Origin: Acorus gramineus | Lineage: Eukaryota; Streptophyta; Magnoliopsida; Acorales; Acoraceae | Direction: 5' to 3' | DNA: 64,000 bases | Assembly: GCA_030737835.1 (NCBI GenBank) | Contig: CM060854.1 | Location: 15,763,213-15,827,212 of the forward strand | Shown here: one piece after another, positions 59,481 to 64,000 of the stretch | Layout: each line of letters begins with the position of its first letter | How positions within the stretch are numbered: position 1 is the first letter of the stretch | Notes under the pieces: model-generated | The model's input: only the letters and a program-made list of their open reading frames with translations | What the model was told of the DNA's origin: nothing | Databases searched by the model: none | Program-made: the position numbers and the translations under genes

Positions 59481-61745
59481 AATTACTTAAAATGACTTTT
59501 ATTGTCCGATTAGATCAATGTGGCTGGCGAAGAACACGGGGAGAAGTTGGGGTTTCTGTTATGGTGGCGAGACTTTGCGGACCGATCAATTTTGTTGGGG
59601 GTGACGTTTACGGAAAGCTTTGTTTGGTTGAAATTTTATATTTTATTATATATATTTTGTCGAGATTTCCTGTGTTTCTTGTTGGGGAAGGACGGGCCCA
59701 CGTTAGAAATATCAAATAGAACGCAAACACGAGTCAATGGAAGGACACGTGAATGAGTTCGAGCGGTTCCTCCCTCGGGGCGTCGGATCCGTGTACCTCG
59801 ATTTAATGATCGATCAGCCATTCAGACGGTGAGGGCTCATCGGAGTTTAATTTAGGACCATTATTTCCGATCCAATATTTATCTAACTCGACTCGTTATC
59901 TTAGTGCCCCATTTTCTCTCTCTTTTCTTCCTCTCTTCAACATCTCATTCTTCTCCAACCTCTGATCCGAGCTCCTCCCACGGTGACCATCGGCATCTCC
60001 CCCTCAACAAACGTTTTTATTCACTCCAGATCATCATATTTCACTTCTCCAGCGGTAATTCGATGAAACTTTGAAAGTAGGTTAGACTATAAGATGAAAT
60101 TTGTAGTTTCATTTTTACATTTGAATCTAAATGCAGTGATTTTGGTATCTGAAATTATCATAGTAACCACACAAAACATCTAAAATGACTCGTTCAACAA
60201 GCTCATTGTTGAACTATTAGAACTAGGCTCGACAGATACATGTTGAATTGGGTGAAATGCTTCTGACATTGGAAATGTCGATCGAACATGTCATAAAGAG
60301 GGGTTGAACCTCTATTACCTGTTCGACATACACATTGTCAAACGAGTGTCAAAAAGTTTGACATGAATCGGTCGAATTGGGATGTACACCTCAACAGAAG
60401 GACTGTCGAACACAATGGCAATGGTGCAAATCGAAATCAAACATCACCAAAGGAATAAAAAAAAAAAAAGATTACATCTCTATTTTGGTCAACCACATTA
60501 AAGAATGATTGAAGGAGAACAAAATGCGCTGCAATCATATTAAGAAAAAGTCTAAGAATGCCTAAAGTGATTCAAATATATACAGAATTCCCGAAATGAA
60601 ATGCGACATGTTAAAAACCAGTTTGCAAATGCAAGGGAGTGAGTGTAAATAAATCTAAATAGGACTTAGGATCTTGATTAACATGTTTATGAATACTATT
60701 ATCATCATACAATATACATACATACATGTACACATATATATACACACATATGTATATACAGTTCAGATCTAAGGTGGATGTCCGCACGACTTCAATTTAT
60801 AGACGTGATAAGGTGCATGGAATGTAAGGCTACATTCAAAATAAAATAAAAAAGAGACCACCACATGCATTTAAAGTGGTCAACTCACCTAACCTAACCA
60901 ACTTGGATAACACCTAACCTAACATCTAACCTAAACCATAACCTAACCCCACTCCTTTCACTCACTCACCCTCCCAAAAGACCAACTGAAATAAAAAAAC
61001 ATAAAACCAAAAAACCCTCTCAGCCTCCCCAATCAAACCAATCTTGATTGCCACCACTGCCGCCTTGCGCCCTCTTTGCCACCGCTCAACTGCCCCGATG
61101 CCACCACCCCTCAACTACCCCGATGCTACTGCCTCTCGCCCTCCCCAATGCCATAGAAAAAGTCTTAGACTTGTAAAGGTTCGTCCAAGACTTTCCATGA
61201 AGTTTTTTTTTTTAGATCTAGGGTTTTTAATTGGATCTAATTTTTTTCATTAAGGGATTTTCCCTATTTTAACTAGATCTAGGGTTTCAAAGTTTCGATT
61301 TTGCTTGATGGGTTTGTTTTCTCTGGTTAGAATGGTTGTTGGTCTATGTTTGATGGGCGGGACTTGATCAAAATTGTTTTTTACGATGTTGGCATGACAT
61401 ATTTTCATTGTTTTTCTTGTTGGATAGAGTTGTTTACTGTAATTATGATTTTGGGTTTTAGTGGGATCTTTTTTATTTTTTGCTGCATTGTTGGGTTTTG
61501 ATCTATTTGTAATCTAACTACAACATTTATGTAAAAATAGAGAACATGTCATATATGGGATCATTAAGCAATGTATCTTCATTCAATAAGGCTATGGATT
61601 TAAGTTTTAAAATATTATTTACAAATGTCGATGCAAAGCAGCAATCAAAATTTCCAAGTCAGGCAGGAATCAAAACAAATTGCATTATACATGTATGGAT
61701 TTAAGTGGAAAACAGTGTAATTTTTTTCAATGGGTGCATTCATGT
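59481..61745. other. Intergenic region
   Basis: No gene is recognised. It contains a mixed (CATA)/(TA) microsatellite at about 60705-60765 and a Pro/Ser/Cys-coding low-complexity stretch at about 61020-61200 that looks non-genic. Confidence 0.6.
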
Positions 61746-62285
61746 TGTCAAGTCCCAGGGCGGCCGTCCCCGAGACGTGGCAATAATGAAGTATCAGCTA
61801 TCAATACCTGAGGTCAACAAAGACTCCAACAACAACACACAAGGTGGCAAAGCAAAGATAATGATAACTGACTGAAAAGCGGAAGCATAAGATATCAACA
61901 ATGTCTGTAAACCAAAAACATTATTACAGACTCGAATACACAATCATTGTCCTGTGAGAGCCAAGTCTAGTCCAAATAAAATACAACATGTGCCACATGC
62001 ACGATTTATAATACATAAAATGACTCTAGGACTGCTGACAGCCTCGCACTCGCCACCCGCCGGAAGAACGCTCCACGCCCATAAGACCACGCCACAGGAA
62101 AGCTCCAGCTCCACGCCCAACACTGCCCCTGAAAAGAAACAGTATGCGAGGGGTGAGCTACAAGCTCAGTGAGTGGCTGGAAACCAATCACCATTACAAC
62201 AACTCAATGTTAAGGCAATTTCCTTTCAAGGAAAACATGGGTAGAAACCCAATGGATAACAAGGTCACGTGGTGGCGCGACCAAC

Positions 62286-62512
62286 CTCACCCTCACTCTC
62301 ACTCCTGGAGGAAGACTCTTGTGACTTTTGGGGAGAGACCATACCGTTGGTCGAAGAGACGCAGAATTACTGGTCCACACAACACTATTGGATCACCAAC
62401 CTCACCCTCACCCTCACTCCCGGAGGGAGACTCTTGGGACTCTTGGGGAGAGACCATACCGTTGCTCGAAGAAACCCAGAATTACTGGTCTACACAACAC
62501 TACTGGATCATC
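62286..62512 (-). repeat. Tandem duplication in LTR H, two units of about 115 bp
   Basis: Both units contain CTCACCCTCAC, GGGGAGAGACCATACCGTTG, CAGAATTACTGGTC and ACACAACACTA. It occupies the position of the minisatellite in the other LTRs. Confidence 0.8.
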
Positions 62513-63636
62513 TACATCGAGATAACTGCCCAACGATGTCCTTCAACATCGATACGAGACCGGACCCAACAACTATGGGAACGGACGAACAACGAATGGG
62601 TCACGCGGCGACGTGTCTTCACCTCATCCTCACCCTCACCCTTTAGAGGTGACATAGGACTTTTGGAGAGATTAGACTCCTCTACACCCTTGGTCCACCG
62701 GTAGCCCTTTCCCCGGGTAGTCTCTACCTGGTATACTCCCACGATCAGTACTCTTCCGAACGCATCGGTAGTACCTACGGATGGGAGCCCTCTGTTAGGA
62801 TAGCTTTTCCAACGCCGGGGAGTTCCTACACGGATCCAACGAAGGGGAGAACGATTCCCCGCTCGCAATATCATTTGTTAGCCCTCTCCCGGGTAGCCTC
62901 TACCTGGTATACCCCCATGATCAGTACATCTTGCCGCATGCATCGATAGTACCTACAGGTGGGGGCCCTCTATCAGGACAGCTACAACCTGGGCCGCTTC
63001 AACACGGACGACATTGGGAGAAAACATTCCATGTTCGCAAAGCGAACCCAATGGAAAAACAACTACTCTCGATAATCACATATCGATGATATTGAATACT
63101 ATTGTACTCCCACATGGTTGTGTCGCTCGGACACAAGGGGGTTGCCTCTGCTCTCACGCAGAAATAATCCCAAGGCACATAACCCAACAGGCGGTTCATA
63201 TACACGCCTAGCACGGGTAGGCCTAGCTTAATGCCACAACTACCGGCTTAACAAAATCGATAAGATAATGAATTCTCCTGAATTCCAAACGAGTGCATCG
63301 CTCGGATGCATGGGGGCGATTACATCGCTAGCGCTCTAACTAATAAGGTACAACCCGACAACGGGTCATACCCACGCCTATTTCAGATAGGCCTAATCAG
63401 TTTTAACATGCGCATATATATCCAGGAGAATTATATCTTAGTTATGTACATGAACTACATGCACGATAACCTATCAAATAATTATAGGGATACTCCCTAA
63501 CATGGATTTACATCATAAACAACAAATCATACAACATGCATACATGGCCATTAATCACATAAGCACACAAGGCATAACTTAAGCATGCGTTGGATATCAC
63601 CAACTTAAAAGGGAAGGGTCAAGCGCGATCTCGCGC

Positions 63637-64000
63637 TGTTATATATGTGTCACTTTTTGGCCTGCTGGTAACCATTGGAGCATTTTGACAGTTTTTTAGT
63701 TTTTTCGTTTTTCGATCGGAACCGCTAAAATTTTGGACTGTTAGCTATCGTCCTGTGTTTGAGGACTCCGATTGAAAATCTAACTGCATATTATGTGTCC
63801 TGGTGCCATTTTAAGCCACTCACCAAAATTTCATCGAATTCCGGTACGTTTCAGAATTTCGCAGTTCCGGGGCGTATCCGGGTTTTGACCGAGCGAGAAG
63901 TCATTGGGAGAGTTGACTCGGTCAAAGTGGGCCCATGACTTGGTCAACCCTTTTTGTGTTTTTGTGTGGTTGGGTTGACCCAAGTCAAAGCTTACTTAAA
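63637..64000 (+). mobile_element. Gypsy-family LTR I, start only (cut by window end)
   Basis: TGTTATATATGTGTCAC at 63637 opens a plus-orientation LTR nearly identical in its first 350 bp to LTRs A, C and G. It interrupts LTR H after CGCGC. The rest lies outside the window. Confidence 0.85.

Larger units (their letters stand above)
61746..64000 (-). mobile_element. Diverged gypsy-family LTR H (partial at window edge), with I inserted
   Basis: It begins TGTCAAGTCCCAGGGCGGCC and follows the same block order as LTRs B-F, including CCTGTGAGAGCCAA and TATGCGAGGGGTGAGC. It is clearly diverged and has duplicated blocks (62286-62401/62401-62512, and 62690-62860/62878-63020). The left flank is CATGT. 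Its other end lies outside the window or beyond I. Confidence 0.75.

Noticed and set aside
61044-61253. Pro/Leu/Cys-rich 69-residue open frame
   Set aside because: It comes from repeated GCCACC/GATGCC-type sequence, with no neighbouring exons or motifs.

Overview
The window is nuclear DNA of a flowering plant. It holds spliced plant genes (an ER-type calcium pump, a CrRLK1L receptor kinase and the end of an NSUN5-type RNA methyltransferase), and most of the rest is LTR retrotransposons and short DNA transposons. The two complete host genes have GC-rich coding starts. The pump becomes more AT-rich toward its 3' exons, which is more usual in monocots, but the sequence does not settle the clade.

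Layout. 1-1782: last exons of an NSUN5-like gene (+). 2328-4374: a Tourist/Harbinger-type MITE and a Mutator-type MITE. 4570-38241: one old Ty1/copia element on the minus strand (LTRs at both ends, ATAAC target duplication), only about 5.5 kb once later insertions are removed. Its pol region received a gypsy solo LTR (B, 6233-18360), which itself carries solo LTRs A and C, and C carries D. Its gag region received solo LTR E (21712-34253), which carries F, which carries the internally reduced gypsy element G with its own gag. A CACTA element (34267-37708) also sits in gag. Most of these boundaries are supported by a target-site duplication that can be read directly (GCTTT, TTCAC, TATGG, ATATT, GGT; near-matches for A and F).

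38247-43600 is AT-rich intergenic DNA with a second Tourist-like MITE and a hAT MITE. 44140-46650 is an intronless CrRLK1L receptor kinase gene (+). 47245-59292 is ECA1-like (-), with eight coding exons and a 5.5 kb third intron that carries a Mutator-like insertion; small retroposons lie in other introns. The two genes converge, with about 600 bp between them. 59300-61745 is intergenic. 61746-64000 is a diverged LTR of the same gypsy family (H) with another copy (I) inserted, running off the window.

The host genes form no operon or obvious pathway. CrRLK1L kinases sense the cell wall and are known to trigger calcium signals, and ECA pumps clear cytosolic calcium into the ER, but their adjacency here is probably chance. 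I found no tRNA, rRNA, CRISPR array or new multi-gene system. The most unusual content is the five-level self-nesting of one long-LTR gypsy family, with repeated use of the same LTR positions as insertion sites.
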